Positions 28,774 to 38,349 of a stretch of 64,000 nt of DNA are shown piece after piece; positions within the stretch are counted from its first letter, which is position 1, and every line of letters starts with the position of its first letter. The stretch is from the NCBI RefSeq assembly GCF_900090315.1, contig NZ_FMHZ01000002.1, positions 4,310,501 to 4,374,500 of the forward strand. The letters run 5' to 3'. The DNA comes from Micromonospora citrea. GTDB lineage: Bacteria > Actinomycetota > Actinomycetes > Mycobacteriales > Micromonosporaceae. The notes below the pieces were generated by a model, which did no database searches, had not been told where the DNA came from, and saw only the letters and a program-made list of their open reading frames with translations. The position numbers were made by a program, and so were the translations under genes.

Positions 28774-28887
28774 TGCCTGCTGTTGTACGACATCCAGAGG
28801 CGTGCCACTGAGGTACGCTTGGTCGTTCGTGCGCGCCCGGTCACCTCGGCGCGCGACCCCAGACCGACGACGAGACAAGGTAGACCT

Positions 28888-29331
28888 GTGCGTACGTACA
28901 GCCCGAAGCCGGGTGAGATCGAGCGTCAGTGGCACGTCATCGACGCCTCTGATGTCGTGCTGGGCCGCCTGGCCACCCACGCCGCCACGCTGCTGCGCGG
29001 CAAGCACAAGCCGACTTTCGCGCCGCACGTCGACACGGGCGACTTCGTCGTCATCGTGAACGCGGGCAAGGTGGCGCTGACCGGCAACAAGCGGCAGCAG
29101 AAGATCGCCTACCGCCACTCCGGTTACCCGGGTGGTCTGAAGCAGGTCGGCTACGACGAGCTGCTGACCAAGCGCCCCGAGCGGGCCATCGAGCTCGCCG
29201 TCAAGGGGATGCTCCCGCACAACAAGCTCGGCCGTAAGCTCATCAAGAAGCTGAAGGTCTACGCCGGTGCCGAGCACCCGCACGGCGCGCAGTCGCCGGT
29301 GCCGTTCGAGATCAAGCAGATCGCGCAGTGA
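28888..29331 (+). CDS. rplM: 50S ribosomal protein L13
   Basis: A 147-aa L13: [29 protein letters not shown] at the start, [26 protein letters not shown], and [25 protein letters not shown] near the end, all conserved. GTG 28888 is chosen from homology; the frame is open upstream but unlike L13. It is followed at once by rpsI, the universal L13-S9 pair. Confidence 0.98.
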   Translation: MRTYSPKPGEIERQWHVIDASDVVLGRLATHAATLLRGKHKPTFAPHVDTGDFVVIVNAGKVALTGNKRQQKIAYRHSGYPGGLKQVGYDELLTKRPERAIELAVKGMLPHNKLGRKLIKKLKVYAGAEHPHGAQSPVPFEIKQIAQ

Positions 29332-29351
29332 GCGCGGGCGAAGGAATCAGC

Positions 29352-29816
29352 ATGACCGACATCACCGCCACCGAGGTCGCCCCCGAGGCCACCGAGGCGC
29401 CGGCGCCCGTCGCCCGCGCGCCTCGTGGTGACCGGCCGATCCAGACCGTGGGTCGCCGCAAGGAGGCCATCGTCCGGGTCCGCATCGTGCCGGGCACCGG
29501 CAAGATCACCTGCAACGGCCGTGACCTCGAGGCCTACTTCCCGAGCAAGGTGCACCAGCAGCTGATCAAGGACCCGCTGGTCACCGCCGAGAAGCCGGAG
29601 GCGTTCGACGTCATCGCCAACCTGCGCGGCGGCGGCACCACCGGTCAGGCCGGCGCGCTCCGGCTGGCCATCGCCCGGGCCCTGATCGTCAGCGAGCCGG
29701 ACGACCGCCCGGCGCTGAAGAAGGCCGGCTTCCTCACCCGGGACGCCCGGGTCAAGGAAAGCAAGAAGTACGGCCTCAAGAAGGCCCGTAAGGCTCCCCA
29801 GTACTCGAAGCGCTGA
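29352..29816 (+). CDS. rpsI: 30S ribosomal protein S9
   Basis: A 154-aa S9. After an Ala/Thr/Glu-rich actinobacterial N-terminus it has [55 protein letters not shown], and the basic tail ending APQYSKR, which reaches the P-site tRNA. Start ATG 29352 (GAAGGAATCAGC before it). An in-frame GTG at 29328 overlaps the rplM stop and would add eight residues; it is less likely by homology. Confidence 0.97.
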   Translation: MTDITATEVAPEATEAPAPVARAPRGDRPIQTVGRRKEAIVRVRIVPGTGKITCNGRDLEAYFPSKVHQQLIKDPLVTAEKPEAFDVIANLRGGGTTGQAGALRLAIARALIVSEPDDRPALKKAGFLTRDARVKESKKYGLKKARKAPQYSKR

Positions 29817-29845
29817 CCCTCAGCGGCACGTTGTACTTCTGACGG

Positions 29846-29888
29846 ACGGCCGGGTCCGCCTCCCCTCGACGGGAGGTGGCCCGGCCGT
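29846..29888 (+). terminator. Terminator hairpin after rpsI
   Basis: Arms 29846-29864 and 29871-29888 pair over about 18 bp with one bulge, loop 6 nt. It separates the ribosomal operon from glmM. Confidence 0.65.
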
Positions 29889-29926
29889 TCGCCTTTCCTG
29901 GACCGTTTCATCGGAGGTTGGCGGGT

Positions 29927-31279
29927 ATGGGCCGGTTGTTCGGCACGGACGGCGTACGCGGGCGGGCGAACGCGGATCTGACGCCCGAGTTGGCGCTGGC
30001 GGTGGCGGTCGCCGCCGCGCACACGCTCGCCGAGTCGGATCGGAGCCATCCCCCGCTCGCCGTGGTCGGCCGGGACACCCGGGCCAGCGGCGAGATGCTG
30101 GAGGCCGCCGTCGTGGCCGGGCTCACCAGCGCCGGCGCCAACGTGGTCCGGGTGGGCGTGCTGCCGACCCCGGCCGTGGCGTTCCTCACCGCCGAGGCCA
30201 AGGCCGACCTGGGCGTGATGCTCTCCGCGTCGCACAACCCGATGCCCGACAACGGCATCAAGCTCTTCGCCGCCGGCGGGCACAAGCTGCCGGACGAGAT
30301 CGAGATGAAGATCGAGGCGGCCGTCGAGGCGAACGCCACCAGCGCCTGGGCGCGGCCGGTCGGCGCCGGCGTCGGCCGGGTGCACGACCTGCTCGACGGC
30401 GCCGACCACTACGTGCAGCACCTGGTCAACACCGTGCCGCACCGCCTGGACGGGATCAAGGTCGTCGTCGACTGCGCCAACGGCGCCGCCGCCGAGGTGG
30501 CCCCCGTGGCCTACCGGGAGGCGGGGGCGGAGGTCGTCGCCATCCACGCCGAGCCGGACGGGCTGAACATCAACGACGACTGCGGCTCCAACCACATCGA
30601 GGCGCTGCGGGCCGCGGTGGTCGAGCACGGCGCGCACCTGGGCATCGCCCACGACGGCGACGCCGACCGCTGCGTCGCGGTGACCGCCGACGGCGAGGAG
30701 GTCGACGGCGACCAGGTGATGGCCATCCTCGCCCTCGCCATGCGCGAGGCCGGCACGCTGACGCAGGACACGCTGGTCGCGACCGTGATGAGCAACCTGG
30801 GCCTGCGCCTGGCCATGTCCCGCGAGGGCATCCGGCTGGTCGAGACCAAGGTCGGCGACCGGTACGTGCTGGAGGAGCTGCGGGCGTCCGGGCTGGCGCT
30901 GGGCGGCGAGCAGAGCGGGCACATCGTGATGCCCGCGTACGCGACCACCGGCGACGGCGTGCTGACGGGGCTGCACCTGATGTCGCGGATGGCGGCCACC
31001 GGCAAGTCCCTGGCCGAGCTGGCCGGGGTGCTCACCCGGCTGCCGCAGGTGCTGGTCAACGTCCCGGTCGGCGACCGCACGATCGGCGCCGCCGCGCCCG
31101 CCGTACGCGCCGAGGTCGAGCGGGCCGAGGCGGAGCTGGGGGAGACGGGCCGGGTGCTGCTGCGCCCGTCCGGCACCGAGCCCCTGGTCCGGGTGATGGT
31201 CGAGGCCGCCACGGAACACGTCGCCCGCGAGACGGCCGAGCGCATCGCCGACGCGGTCCGCGTCGCCAGCCCCGCCTGA
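29927..31279 (+). CDS. glmM: Phosphoglucosamine mutase GlmM
   Basis: A 450-aa alpha-phosphohexomutase converting glucosamine-6-phosphate to glucosamine-1-phosphate for UDP-GlcNAc. It starts [24 protein letters not shown]. The phosphoserine loop is [15 protein letters not shown], the metal-binding loop HDGDADRC, the sugar-binding GGEQSGHI, and the phosphate-binding [14 protein letters not shown]. All are intact and the length is normal. ATG 29927 follows TCGGAGG. It supplies the pathway with glmS at 33.6 kb. Confidence 0.98.
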   Translation: MGRLFGTDGVRGRANADLTPELALAVAVAAAHTLAESDRSHPPLAVVGRDTRASGEMLEAAVVAGLTSAGANVVRVGVLPTPAVAFLTAEAKADLGVMLSASHNPMPDNGIKLFAAGGHKLPDEIEMKIEAAVEANATSAWARPVGAGVGRVHDLLDGADHYVQHLVNTVPHRLDGIKVVVDCANGAAAEVAPVAYREAGAEVVAIHAEPDGLNINDDCGSNHIEALRAAVVEHGAHLGIAHDGDADRCVAVTADGEEVDGDQVMAILALAMREAGTLTQDTLVATVMSNLGLRLAMSREGIRLVETKVGDRYVLEELRASGLALGGEQSGHIVMPAYATTGDGVLTGLHLMSRMAATGKSLAELAGVLTRLPQVLVNVPVGDRTIGAAAPAVRAEVERAEAELGETGRVLLRPSGTEPLVRVMVEAATEHVARETAERIADAVRVASPA

Positions 31280-31293
31280 CCCGTCCGGCCGCA

Positions 31294-31319
31294 GTGGCCG
31301 GGCCCGCCGGCCCGGCCAC
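31294..31319. terminator. Bidirectional terminator hairpin after glmM
   Basis: Perfect 11-bp inverted repeat GTGGCCGGGCC / GGCCCGGCCAC with a 4-nt loop, between convergent glmM and the aminotransferase gene. A second weaker GC hairpin follows near 31355-31375. Confidence 0.7.
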
Positions 31320-31391
31320 GACGCCCCGGTCCCGCAGGGGCGGTCGGAGCGCGGGGCCGACGGGCGGCCCCCTTTCGGGCCGATCGCCGGC

Positions 31392-32585
31392 TCAGCTCCC
31401 GGGCAGCCGGCGCAGCCGGTCGGCCGCCTCGGTCAGCACCTCCGGGCGCTTGCAGAAGGCGAAGCGGATCAGGTGCCGGCCGGCGTCGGGATCGTCGTAG
31501 AAGCCCTGGGTGGGGACGGCGACGACCCCGCACCGCCCGGGCAGCGAACGGCAGAACTCCAGCCCGTCGCGCCCGCCCAGTGCGGTGACGTCGGCGGTGA
31601 CGAAGTACGTCCCCTCCGGCGCGAACACCTCGAACCCGGCATCGGTCAGCCCGCCGACGAGCTGGTCCCGGCGGGCCTGCATGCCGTCGCGGAAACCCGT
31701 GAAGTAGTCGTCCGGCAGGGCCAGCGCCACCGCCACGGCCGGCTGCAACGGCGCGGCGTTGACGAAGGTGAGGAACTGCTTCACCCGCAGCACCGCCGAG
31801 ACCAGCGCCGCCGGGCCGCTTGCCCAGCCGACCTTCCAGCCCGTGCAGGAGAACGTCTTGCCGGCCGAGGAGATGCGCAGGGTGCGCTCGCGCATGCCGG
31901 GCAGCGTGGCGAGCGGGACGTGCGGGCTGGACGTGTCGGTGAAGACCAGGTGCTCGTACACCTCGTCGGTCACCGCGTACGCGCCGTGCTCCTGGCACAG
32001 CTCGGCGACCAGGGCCAGCTCGTCGGGGGTGAACACCTTGCCAGTCGGGTTGTGCGGCGAGTTCAACAGCACCAGCCGGGTGCGTGGGCCGAACGCGGCG
32101 CGCAGGGCGGCGGGGTCGAAGGCGTAGCGGCCGTCGACGTCGGGGCGCAGCGTGACGGGCCGCCGGACCGCGCCGGCCAGCGCGATCGAGGCGGCGTACG
32201 AGTCGTAGTACGGCTCGAAGCAGACCACCTCGTCGCCCGGCTCGCAGAGCCCGAGGATCGCCGCGGCGAGCGCCTCGGTGGCGCCCGCGGTCACGACGAT
32301 CTCGCCCTCGGGGTCGTACTCCAGGCCCCAGAAGCGGCGCTGGTGCGCGGCCACCGCCGCGCGCAGGGCCGGAACGCCCGGGCCCGGCGGGTACTGGTTC
32401 TGCCCCGAGCGCAGCGACTCGGCCGCGGCGGCGAGCATCTCCGGCGGCCCGTCGGTGTCGGGGAAGCCCTGACCGAGGTTGACCGCGCCGGTGCGGACGG
32501 CGAGGGCGGACATCTCGGCGAAGACGGTCGTCCCGAACGGGCGCATCCGGGCCACCAGCGGATCGACGTCGTCGGTCGTCGTCAT
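31392..32585 (-). CDS. PLP-dependent class I/II aminotransferase (DapC/kynurenine-aminotransferase-like)
   Basis: A 397-aa fold-type I aminotransferase. Visible are NLGQGFPDTDGPPEM, the YPPGPGVPALR segment, the VTAGATEALAAAILGL helix, LNSPHNPTGKVF, DEVYEHLVF, and the PLP-lysine motif ISSAGKTFSCTGWKVGW. The C-terminus has HLIRFAFCKR, with the substrate-carboxylate arginine. The closest family known to me is the actinobacterial N-succinyldiaminopimelate aminotransferase/kynurenine aminotransferase group; the exact substrate is unsure. The gene appears leaderless, with TAGGCT 6 nt before the ATG. Confidence 0.9.
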   Translation of the reverse strand: MTTTDDVDPLVARMRPFGTTVFAEMSALAVRTGAVNLGQGFPDTDGPPEMLAAAAESLRSGQNQYPPGPGVPALRAAVAAHQRRFWGLEYDPEGEIVVTAGATEALAAAILGLCEPGDEVVCFEPYYDSYAASIALAGAVRRPVTLRPDVDGRYAFDPAALRAAFGPRTRLVLLNSPHNPTGKVFTPDELALVAELCQEHGAYAVTDEVYEHLVFTDTSSPHVPLATLPGMRERTLRISSAGKTFSCTGWKVGWASGPAALVSAVLRVKQFLTFVNAAPLQPAVAVALALPDDYFTGFRDGMQARRDQLVGGLTDAGFEVFAPEGTYFVTADVTALGGRDGLEFCRSLPGRCGVVAVPTQGFYDDPDAGRHLIRFAFCKRPEVLTEAADRLRRLPGS

Positions 32586-32591
32586 CCCGAC

Positions 32592-32597
32592 AGCCTA
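32592..32597 (-). promoter_or_regulatory. TAGGCT -10 element, leaderless aminotransferase start
   Basis: On the minus strand TAGGCT ends 6 nt before the ATG at 32585, with no ribosome-binding site between, consistent with a leaderless mRNA. Confidence 0.5.
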
Positions 32598-32700
32598 GAA
32601 CCCGCCCCCGGAGGGGCCATCGCACGCCTTGCGAGGATGGCACTGCCGACTCGGCCCCCGCGGTGAGAGCCGGCGACCATGACAGGAAGGATGACCAACG

Positions 32701-33543
32701 TTGCGGGAATGGCAGCTGACCAGGACGTACGACAGCACCATCGGCGAGGTCCGGTGGGACCGACTCGGAGCGGCCGAGGCGGGGCGGCCACCGGTCGTCC
32801 TGCTGCACGGCACCCCCTTCTCCTCCTATGTCTGGCGCGGGACCGCCGGCGCGCTGGCGCAGCACCGTCAGGTGTACGTCTGGGACATGCCGGGCTACGG
32901 GATGTCGGCCAAGTTCGACGGGCAGGACGTCTCCCTCGCCGCGCAGGGCCGGATCTTCGGCGAACTGATCGAGCACTGGGGGCTGGCCGAGCCGGCGGTG
33001 GTCGCGCACGACGTCGGGGGCGCGGTCGCACTGCGCGCGCACCTGCTACACGGTGTCCCGTATCGCAGGCTCGCTCTCGTCGACCCGGTCGCCCTTGCGC
33101 CCTGGGGGTCGCCGTTCTTCCGTCTGGTCGGTCAGCACGCGCCGGTGTTCGGCCAGCTCCCGTCCGCCCTGCACCGCGCCCTGGTTCGTGAGTACGTCAG
33201 TTCGGCGAGCAGTTGCGGGCTGCACCCGGCGGTCCATGACCGGCTGGTCGAGCCCTGGCTGGGCGAGGCCGGCCAGGCGGCGTTCTACCGGCAGATCGCA
33301 CAGGCGGACCAGCGGTACACCGACGAGGTCGAGGAGCGGTATGGCGCGATCGACGTGCCGGTTCTGGTCTGCTGGGGTGCCGACGACGAGTGGATTCCGG
33401 TGGCGAAGGGTCACGAACTCACCTCGCGGGTCCCGGGTGCGCGTCTGCGGCTCATCCCCGGGGCTGGGCACCTGGTCCAGGAGGACGCCCCTGCGGCGCT
33501 CACCGCCGCTCTCCTGGCCTTCCTCGACGAGGATTCCGCCTGA
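32701..33543 (+). CDS. Alpha/beta hydrolase of the haloalkane dehalogenase/epoxide hydrolase type
   Basis: A 280-aa alpha/beta hydrolase. The oxyanion-hole motif is LLHGTPFSSYVW. The nucleophile elbow is VAHDVGGAVAL with Asp104 instead of Ser, which places it with haloalkane dehalogenases, epoxide hydrolases and fluoroacetate dehalogenases. An acid in VLVCWGADDEWIP and the histidine in PGAGHLVQEDAP complete the triad. The physiological substrate is unknown. The TTG start at 32701 has GGAAGGATG about 11 nt upstream. It lies alone between an aminotransferase and glmS. Confidence 0.85.
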   Translation: MREWQLTRTYDSTIGEVRWDRLGAAEAGRPPVVLLHGTPFSSYVWRGTAGALAQHRQVYVWDMPGYGMSAKFDGQDVSLAAQGRIFGELIEHWGLAEPAVVAHDVGGAVALRAHLLHGVPYRRLALVDPVALAPWGSPFFRLVGQHAPVFGQLPSALHRALVREYVSSASSCGLHPAVHDRLVEPWLGEAGQAAFYRQIAQADQRYTDEVEERYGAIDVPVLVCWGADDEWIPVAKGHELTSRVPGARLRLIPGAGHLVQEDAPAALTAALLAFLDEDSA

Positions 33544-33632
33544 ACAGGGTTATCCGCTCTGAAACCGGGAATTGATCAGATCGCCTGCTTGATTGGCCGG
33601 CTTTCGCGCACGCGCAATGAGCGAAACTGGGT

Positions 33633-33638
33633 TAGGCT
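33633..33638 (+). promoter_or_regulatory. TAGGCT -10 element, leaderless glmS start
   Basis: TAGGCT lies 7 nt before the glmS ATG. There is no Shine-Dalgarno sequence in between and no glmS-ribozyme-like leader. Confidence 0.55.
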
Positions 33639-33645
33639 GCGGGAC

Positions 33646-35559
33646 ATGTGTGGAATCGTGGGTTACGCCGGCGCGCGCCCGGCGCTCGGCATCGTGCTCG
33701 ACGGACTGCGGCGGCTCGAATACCGCGGCTACGACTCGGCCGGCGTCGCCGTCGTCTGCGACGGCGAGCTGCTGACGGAGAAGAAGGCCGGCAAGCTGGC
33801 CAACCTGGAGAAGGTGCTCTCCGAGCGGGCCGCCGAGGACCCGACGTCCTGCGCGGCCAGCCCGATCGGCATCGGCGACGGCACCACCGGCATCGGGCAC
33901 ACCCGGTGGGCCACCCACGGCGGCCCCACCGACCGCAACGCCCACCCGCACCTCGCCCCCGACGGCCGCGTCGCCGTGATCCACAACGGCATCATCGAGA
34001 ACTTCGCGAAGCTCCGCGCCGAGCTGGAGGCCGACGGCGTCCAGTTCGCCAGCGACACCGACACCGAGTGCGCCGCGCACCTGCTCTCCGCCGCGCTGGC
34101 CGACCTGCGCGCCGCCGGCCACCCCGACGGCCCGCAGCTGCTCGCCGCCGGCATGCGGGTGGTCTGCCAGCGGCTGGAGGGCGCGTTCACCCTGCTCGCC
34201 GTCGACGCGGCGGTGCCCGGCGCCGTCGTCGGCGCCCGGCGCAACTCGCCGCTGGTCGTCGGCCGGGGCGACGGGGAGAACTACCTCGCCAGCGACGTGG
34301 CCGCGTTCATCGAGCACACCCGGGACGCGGTGGAGCTGGGCCAGGACCAGATCGTCCTCATCACCGGCGACACCATCGAGATCACCGACTTCGCCGGCCA
34401 GCCCGCCAGCGGCAAGGACTTCCACATCGACTGGGACTCCTCGGCCGCCGAGAAGGGCGGCTACGACTGGTTCATGCTCAAGGAGATCGAGGAGCAGCCG
34501 CAGGCCATCGCGGACACGCTGCTCGGCCGGCTCACCGAGACCGGCGAGATCATGCTCGACGAGGTCCGCCTCAGCGACCAGGACCTGCGCGACGTCGACA
34601 AGATCTTCATCGTCGCCTGCGGCACGGCCTACCACTCCGGGCTGGTCGCCAAGTACGCCATCGAGCACTGGACCCGGATCCCGTGCGAGGTGGAGCTGGC
34701 CAGCGAGTTCCGCTACCGCGACCCGGTCCTCGACCGGTCCACGCTGATCGTGGTGATCTCGCAGTCCGGCGAGACGATGGACACCCTGATGGCGCTGCGG
34801 CACGCAAAGGAGCAGAAGGCCCGGGTGCTGGCCATCTGCAACACCAACGGCTCCACCATCCCCCGCGAGTCCGACGCGGTCCTCTACACCCACGGCGGGC
34901 CCGAGATCGCCGTCGCCTCGACCAAGGCGTTCCTCACCCAGCTCGTCGCCTGCTACCTGATCGGCCTGCACCTGGCCCAGGTGCGGGGCATCAAGTTCGC
35001 CGACGAGGTGGCCGCCGTGGTGGAGCAGCTCCACCAGATGCCGGGCAAGCTGCGCGAGCTGCTGGCGCGCATCGAGCCCGTCCGCGAGCTGGCCCGCGAC
35101 CTGCGGTCCGAGCCGACCGTGCTGTTCATCGGCCGGCACGTGGGCTACCCGGTGGCCCTGGAGGGCGCGCTCAAGCTCAAGGAGCTGGCGTACATGCACG
35201 CCGAGGGCTTCGCCGCCGGCGAGCTGAAGCACGGCCCGATCGCCCTGATCGACAAGGGCACCCCGGTGATCTGCATCGTGCCGTCGCCGGTGGGCCGGGG
35301 CATGCTGCACGACAAGGTCGTCTCCAACATCCAGGAGGTGCGGGCGCGCGGTGCCCGGACGATCGTGATCGCGGAGGAGGGCGACGAGGCGGTCGTCCGC
35401 TACGCCGACCACCTGATCTACGTGCCGCGTACGCCGACCCTGCTCGCGCCGCTGGTCACCACCGTGCCGTTGCAGGTCCTCGCCGCCGAGATCGCCGCCG
35501 CCCGGGGGCACGACGTGGACCAGCCCCGCAACCTGGCCAAGTCGGTCACCGTCGAGTAG
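33646..35559 (+). CDS. glmS: Glucosamine-fructose-6-phosphate aminotransferase GlmS
   Basis: A 637-aa enzyme making glucosamine-6-phosphate from fructose-6-phosphate and glutamine. The N-terminal class-II glutaminase begins MCGIVGYAGARPA with catalytic Cys2 (after Met removal, Cys1). GHTRWATHGGPTDRNAHPH and the GIIENF segment are intact. Two SIS isomerase domains follow (ACGTAYHSGLVAKY, ISQSGETMDTLMALRHAK, TKAFLTQLVA) and the protein ends DQPRNLAKSVTVE, the standard C-terminus. The start is set by the requirement for Met-Cys. A longer open frame upstream is not coding. Confidence 0.98.
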   Translation: MCGIVGYAGARPALGIVLDGLRRLEYRGYDSAGVAVVCDGELLTEKKAGKLANLEKVLSERAAEDPTSCAASPIGIGDGTTGIGHTRWATHGGPTDRNAHPHLAPDGRVAVIHNGIIENFAKLRAELEADGVQFASDTDTECAAHLLSAALADLRAAGHPDGPQLLAAGMRVVCQRLEGAFTLLAVDAAVPGAVVGARRNSPLVVGRGDGENYLASDVAAFIEHTRDAVELGQDQIVLITGDTIEITDFAGQPASGKDFHIDWDSSAAEKGGYDWFMLKEIEEQPQAIADTLLGRLTETGEIMLDEVRLSDQDLRDVDKIFIVACGTAYHSGLVAKYAIEHWTRIPCEVELASEFRYRDPVLDRSTLIVVISQSGETMDTLMALRHAKEQKARVLAICNTNGSTIPRESDAVLYTHGGPEIAVASTKAFLTQLVACYLIGLHLAQVRGIKFADEVAAVVEQLHQMPGKLRELLARIEPVRELARDLRSEPTVLFIGRHVGYPVALEGALKLKELAYMHAEGFAAGELKHGPIALIDKGTPVICIVPSPVGRGMLHDKVVSNIQEVRARGARTIVIAEEGDEAVVRYADHLIYVPRTPTLLAPLVTTVPLQVLAAEIAAARGHDVDQPRNLAKSVTVE

Positions 35560-35564
35560 CCACC

Positions 35565-35604
35565 GCCGGGCCCGGCCATCCACCCGCTGACGGCCGGGCC
35601 CGGC
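35565..35604. terminator. Bidirectional terminator hairpin after glmS
   Basis: Perfect 13-bp inverted repeat GCCGGGCCCGGCC / GGCCGGGCCCGGC (35565-35577, 35592-35604), loop 14 nt, between convergent glmS and the alpha/beta hydrolase gene. Confidence 0.7.
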
Positions 35605-35617
35605 GCGCGCCCGGCGG

Positions 35618-37465
35618 TCAGCGGCCCAGCACGACCCGGGCCATGCCGTCCAGCGCCGGGTTGTCGGGCGCCCAGTAGCCGGTGTGGCCGTGCCGGCCGC
35701 TGGGAAAGGTGCGCCCGCCGAACGCCGGGTGGCTGGGGTCGTGGCCGAACCACAGCTCCCGCGCCGGCCCGGCGACCGTCAGCGGCGACGCGGCGTACAG
35801 GGCCTGCCGGGCCAGCTCGTCCGGCGGCCGGGCCAGCCGGATCACGTCGTCCGACGCGGTGCTCGCCCAGACCTGCCCCGGAGGCAGCCGCAGCTCGGCG
35901 GCGTGCGCGACCCCCACCCCGGGCGAGCCGACGAAGACCAGGGCGTCGGCGGCGAGCCCGTGGTCGCGCGCCGCCGTGCCGACCACCAGCGAGCCGTAGC
36001 TGTGGCCCAGCACGGTCTGCCGGCCCGGCGGCCCCTCGTGGGTCGCCCGCAGCCCCTCCTGGAACCGGTGCAGCGCCGGCCCGGCGTCCCGGGCCTGCCC
36101 CGGCCAGGCCGCCTCGTGCAGGAAGTCGGGGGCGTCGTAGTCCAGCCAGAGCACCGCCGCGGCCTCCTCCCCGGGAGCCAGGGCGGCGCAGCGGGACAGC
36201 ACCCGGGCCGCCCGGCCCAGCTCGCCGGTCGCGTCACCCAGTCCGGAGGTCATCCCGGGCACGTACGTCAGCACCCGCGCCGAGCGGTCCGGGTTGCCCA
36301 GCGCCACGACCGCGCGCCCCTCGCCGGCCGTGCCCAGCCCCAGCAGGTACGCCCGGGGCGCCTCCCCGGCGGCCAGGCGGCCGGCCAGCGCGTCCAGCCC
36401 GGCCAGCGCCGTCTCGACCCGCAGCAGCCCGGCCAGCTCCGCCGGCCCGCGCGGCACCCGCGCCAGCAGCGCTCGCCGCGCGGCGAGCAGCTCCTCCCGC
36501 CGCGCACCGAGCAGCAGCCGGTTGGCCTGGTCGCGGGCGTCCGCCGGCACCCCGTCGAGGCGGCCGACAAGCCCCGGCTCGTGGGCCACCAGCCACCGGC
36601 GCTGCGCGGGAGTGAGCCCCGCCCACCACGCCCGCACCGCGGCGGGACTCGCGCCGGGCGACGGCCGGCCGGGCGGCGGCGGGGCCACCCACGTCGACCG
36701 GGCGGCCGCCGCCAGGGCGTCCAGCCGGCCGGCCGCCTCCCGGTCGGCGGACCCGGCCAGCTCCAACGCCTCCCGGATCGCCGCGCCCACCCCGGCCGCG
36801 ACCTGCCCCGACGCAGGGGTGGCCGGCGCGCGGGCGGGGTCGGCCGACACCCGCCCCTGCCGGTCGACCAGCAGCCCGGCGCCCTCCGCGCGCGTCACCG
36901 CCGCGGCGAGCCGGGCCTTGGCCGCCCCCAGCCGGCCGGCGAACTCGGCCAGCACCTGATCGACCTCGACGAGGGCGGGGGAGACCGTGGTCAGTTCGGC
37001 GCGCAGCGCCGTGAGCCGGGCGTCGGCGGCCCGGGCCGCACCACCGGTCCAGTCGGCGCGCAGCGCCGCCGCGTCGGCGGACAGCTCGCCGGCCCGGCGC
37101 CCGACCGGGTCGGTCAGCCCGCGCCAGGCCGCGCCGGCGGTCCGCCACCCACCCGGGTCGGCCGCCCAGAGCTGTCGGTAGCCCACGGCCACCGCCCGCT
37201 CGGCGGGGTGGGCCGGCCGCGCGGCGGGCCCGGTCCGGCCCGCCGCCGATGCCCGAGCAGGCGGGCCGGCAGGAGCCGGGACCGCTCCCGGCGGCCCGGG
37301 CCCGCCTGCCGCCGTCGTCGGCCCGTTCGGGCCTGCCGCCGTCGTCGGCTGGTTCCGGCTCGCCGCCGGGACCGGCCCGGGCCCGCCGGCTGCCGTTGTC
37401 GGCTGGTTCCGGCTCGCCGCCGGCACCGGCCCGGGCCCGCCGGTCGGCGGTGCCGGCGCGGTCAC
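35618..37465 (-). CDS. Alpha/beta hydrolase family protein (DUF1023-like) with repeat-rich N-terminus
   Basis: A 615-aa protein. Residues 1 to about 90 are low-complexity, with a 19-residue unit (GGPGPVPAASRNQPTTAAG) repeated almost perfectly twice plus a shorter third copy. About 90-260 is an Ala/Arg-rich helical, possibly coiled-coil segment. About 290-615 is an alpha/beta hydrolase of the DUF1023 type: LTPAQRRWLVAHEPGLVGRLDGVPADARDQANR, the nucleophile elbow VLGHSYGSLVVG, and FVGSPGVGVAHAAEL. It has no signal peptide. Such genes often follow a small WXG100-like gene, as here, and GTG 37465 overlaps that gene's stop (GTGA). Substrate and role are unknown. Confidence 0.82.
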   Translation of the reverse strand: MTAPAPPTGGPGPVPAASRNQPTTAAGGPGPVPAASRNQPTTAAGPNGPTTAAGGPGPPGAVPAPAGPPARASAAGRTGPAARPAHPAERAVAVGYRQLWAADPGGWRTAGAAWRGLTDPVGRRAGELSADAAALRADWTGGAARAADARLTALRAELTTVSPALVEVDQVLAEFAGRLGAAKARLAAAVTRAEGAGLLVDRQGRVSADPARAPATPASGQVAAGVGAAIREALELAGSADREAAGRLDALAAAARSTWVAPPPPGRPSPGASPAAVRAWWAGLTPAQRRWLVAHEPGLVGRLDGVPADARDQANRLLLGARREELLAARRALLARVPRGPAELAGLLRVETALAGLDALAGRLAAGEAPRAYLLGLGTAGEGRAVVALGNPDRSARVLTYVPGMTSGLGDATGELGRAARVLSRCAALAPGEEAAAVLWLDYDAPDFLHEAAWPGQARDAGPALHRFQEGLRATHEGPPGRQTVLGHSYGSLVVGTAARDHGLAADALVFVGSPGVGVAHAAELRLPPGQVWASTASDDVIRLARPPDELARQALYAASPLTVAGPARELWFGHDPSHPAFGGRTFPSGRHGHTGYWAPDNPALDGMARVVLGR

Positions 37466-37758
37466 CGGGGCAGGGCGGTGAGCCGGCCGGCCGACCGGTC
37501 GTCCACCGCCTCGTAGGCCTGCGCCGCCGCGCGCACCGCCCCGGCCGTCGCGGCCACCCGGGCACCGAGGGCGCCGAACCAGGCGTGCACCGCCGACTCC
37601 AGCCCGGTCAGGGCCGCCCCGGCCGCCCACTCCGGGGCCGGCACCACCAGCCCGGTCGCCCCGGCCAGCCCGTGCGCCAGCCGGTACGCGTCGTCGCCGA
37701 GCGCGCTCGCGGCCCGGCGCAGCGCCTCTGGTCGTACGGTGATCGGCTCCTCGGTCAT
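37462..37758 (-). CDS. Small helical protein, WXG100/ESX-like
   Basis: A 98-aa protein predicted almost fully helical: ITVRPEALRRAASALGDDAYRLAHGL, then WAAGAALTGLESAVHAWFGALGARVAATAGAVRAAAQAYEAVDDRSAGRL. The size and two-helix pattern ending AAQAYEAVD resemble the WXG100/excreted virulence factor EspC group of actinobacteria, though no clear WXG turn is present. Start is ATG 37758. It is coupled to the DUF1023-like hydrolase downstream; the two may be a secreted or membrane-associated pair. Confidence 0.6.
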   Translation of the reverse strand: MTEEPITVRPEALRRAASALGDDAYRLAHGLAGATGLVVPAPEWAAGAALTGLESAVHAWFGALGARVAATAGAVRAAAQAYEAVDDRSAGRLTALPR

Positions 37759-37920
37759 CCCGGCCCCCGTGCCTCGCGGAACATCGACGACCCGGACGCT
37801 AGGCGGTGTCCACCGGCCGCCGGGCGCCCTGTGGACGGCGGCCGTCGGCCGGCGTGCGCCGCTGTCCACAGGCGTTGCCCCGCCGTGAGCCGGCGGCTAA
37901 TGTGCGGCGGCCCGCGCCGG

Positions 37921-37926
37921 TAGGGT
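37921..37926 (+). promoter_or_regulatory. TAGGGT -10 element, leaderless acpS start
   Basis: TAGGGT ends 6 nt before GTG 37933, with no ribosome-binding site between, as at several other genes in this window. Confidence 0.45.
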
Positions 37927-37932
37927 GAGCCC

Positions 37933-38301
37933 GTGATCGTCGCTGTCGGCATCGACGTCGTCCTGGTCGAGCGGTTCGCCAGGGCCCTGGCGCGGACGCC
38001 GCTGCTCGCCGACCGGCTCTTCACGGAGGCCGAGCGCTACACCAGCTCCGGCAACCCCCGGTCGCCCGAGTCGCTGGCCGCCCGGTTCGCGGCCAAGGAG
38101 GCCGTCGCCAAGGCGCTCGGCGCGCCGGCCGGTCTGAGCTGGCACGACTGCGAGATCGTGCCGGATCCCGACGGTCGTCCCTGGCTGACCGTCTCCGGCA
38201 CGGTCGCGGCGGCGGCCGCCGAACGCGGGGTCAGCCGCTGGCACCTGTCGTTGTCGCACGACGGCGGGATCGCCTCGGCCATGGTGGTCGCGGAACGGTG
38301 A
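37933..38301 (+). CDS. acpS: Holo-[acyl-carrier-protein] synthase AcpS
   Basis: A 122-aa phosphopantetheinyl transferase activating acyl carrier proteins. It begins [18 protein letters not shown] with the Mg-binding Asp, has [13 protein letters not shown], and the signature [12 protein letters not shown] with Glu and Lys. The end [17 protein letters not shown] matches the family. Length is normal. nnrD follows 48 bp later. Confidence 0.96.
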   Translation: MIVAVGIDVVLVERFARALARTPLLADRLFTEAERYTSSGNPRSPESLAARFAAKEAVAKALGAPAGLSWHDCEIVPDPDGRPWLTVSGTVAAAAAERGVSRWHLSLSHDGGIASAMVVAER

Positions 38302-38349
38302 TCGGGGCGCGCGGCCGGGCGCGCGCGGAAGTCGGACGGGGGCGGTGGC

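Noticed and set aside
33544..33645. glmS ribozyme upstream of glmS
   Set aside because: The gap is only about 100 bp, shows no ribozyme-like structure, and the TAGGCT element suggests a leaderless mRNA.
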